Source of the DNA: Nitrospirota bacterium | GTDB taxonomy: Bacteria; Nitrospirota; Nitrospiria; Nitrospirales; NS-4 | DNA: 8,493 nucleotides | Assembly: GCA_005877855.1 (NCBI GenBank) | Contig: VBOF01000141.1 | Coordinates: 1 to 8,493 of the forward strand | Direction of reading: 5' to 3' | Shown: positions 8,355 to 8,493 of the stretch, piece by piece | Layout: each line of letters starts with the position of its first letter | Numbering within the stretch: position 1 is the stretch's first letter | Notes under the pieces: model-generated | The model's database searches: none | What the model saw: the letters and a program-made list of their open reading frames with translations, nothing else | What the model was told of the DNA's origin: nothing | Position numbers and translations under genes: made by a program

Positions 8355-8493
8355 ATGAGCAGGTATACTCGGCCTTTGCTGGTGTCGCCGCTTGCTGACG
8401 GGAAGACCTGGGTCACGATGCGGGCCTTTGGATACGACGTCGGGACCGAGAACAGCGGAGACGCCATCGAGGTGCGGGTGGGGTTCATGACCG
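8355..8493 (+). CDS. DUF1353-like protein, N-terminal part only
   Basis: From ATG 8355 the frame is open for 46 codons to the window edge, and an in-frame TGA at 8346-8348 rules out any earlier start. The peptide runs MSRYTRPLLVSPLADGKTWV, then an FGYDVGTENSGDAIEVRVGF stretch ending at MT. The pattern of a beta-rich N-terminus with 'PL-x-DG-x-TW', 'F-x-Y-D-V-G' and 'I-x-V-x-x-G-F-x-T' is what I recall of DUF1353 proteins. In that family the next residues are usually D-F-A-S-x-P, just outside the window. DUF1353 genes occur in phages and in bacterial chromosomes, and their function is not established. Composition is GC-rich again, unlike the preceding gene. The upstream GAAG is a poor ribosome binding site. 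Confidence 0.6.
   Translation, partial: MSRYTRPLLVSPLADGKTWVTMRAFGYDVGTENSGDAIEVRVGFMT

Overview
The window is bacterial chromosomal DNA in two compositional parts. Positions 1 to about 5590 are GC-rich: one 60-base line inside the response regulator gene (4801-4860) counts to 44 of 60 G+C by hand. The 5724-8207 gene is far more AT-rich: 6601-6660 counts to 20 of 60 and 7921-7980 to 25 of 60. GC-rich sequence returns near the right edge. A high-GC Gram-negative such as Nitrospirota, NC10 or a deltaproteobacterium-like lineage would fit the DUF1844 gene plus the NtrY/NtrX pair, but no ribosomal marker is present and the assignment is a guess.

Layout. Bases 1-36 look like the last codons of an upstream gene. 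A promoter-like sequence with an extended -10 (64-93) precedes a tight four-gene run on the + strand: a DUF1844 protein (114-500), a membrane-anchored TPR protein with a zinc-metallopeptidase domain (514-1914), an NtrY-type membrane sensor histidine kinase (1916-4156) and an NtrX-type sigma-54-dependent response regulator (4168-5544). The gaps are 13, 1 and 11 bases, so this is very probably one operon. The kinase should phosphorylate the regulator, which should then remodel sigma-54 RNA polymerase at unknown target promoters. The TPR-peptidase is co-transcribed and would act outside the cytoplasmic membrane.

The operon ends in 5545-5723, which holds two dispersed-repeat types back to back: a perfect 10-bp-arm palindrome and a second palindromic element of the kind whose translation gives the familiar junk peptide 'VIASEAKQS'. 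The second is bracketed by perfect 8-bp direct repeats.

Then comes the odd gene, an 827-residue protein at 5724-8207. It has a Lys/Arg-rich N-terminus, a recognisable PD-(D/E)XK-type nuclease core (E439-x-D441 ... E454-V-K456, with Q486 downstream) and a C-terminal SEC-C zinc motif. Its composition and its repeat-rich left border suggest horizontal acquisition. It is the best candidate here for an undescribed system, possibly a single-gene nuclease used in defence, but that role is inference. The window closes with the start of a DUF1353-like gene (8355 onward) that runs off the edge.
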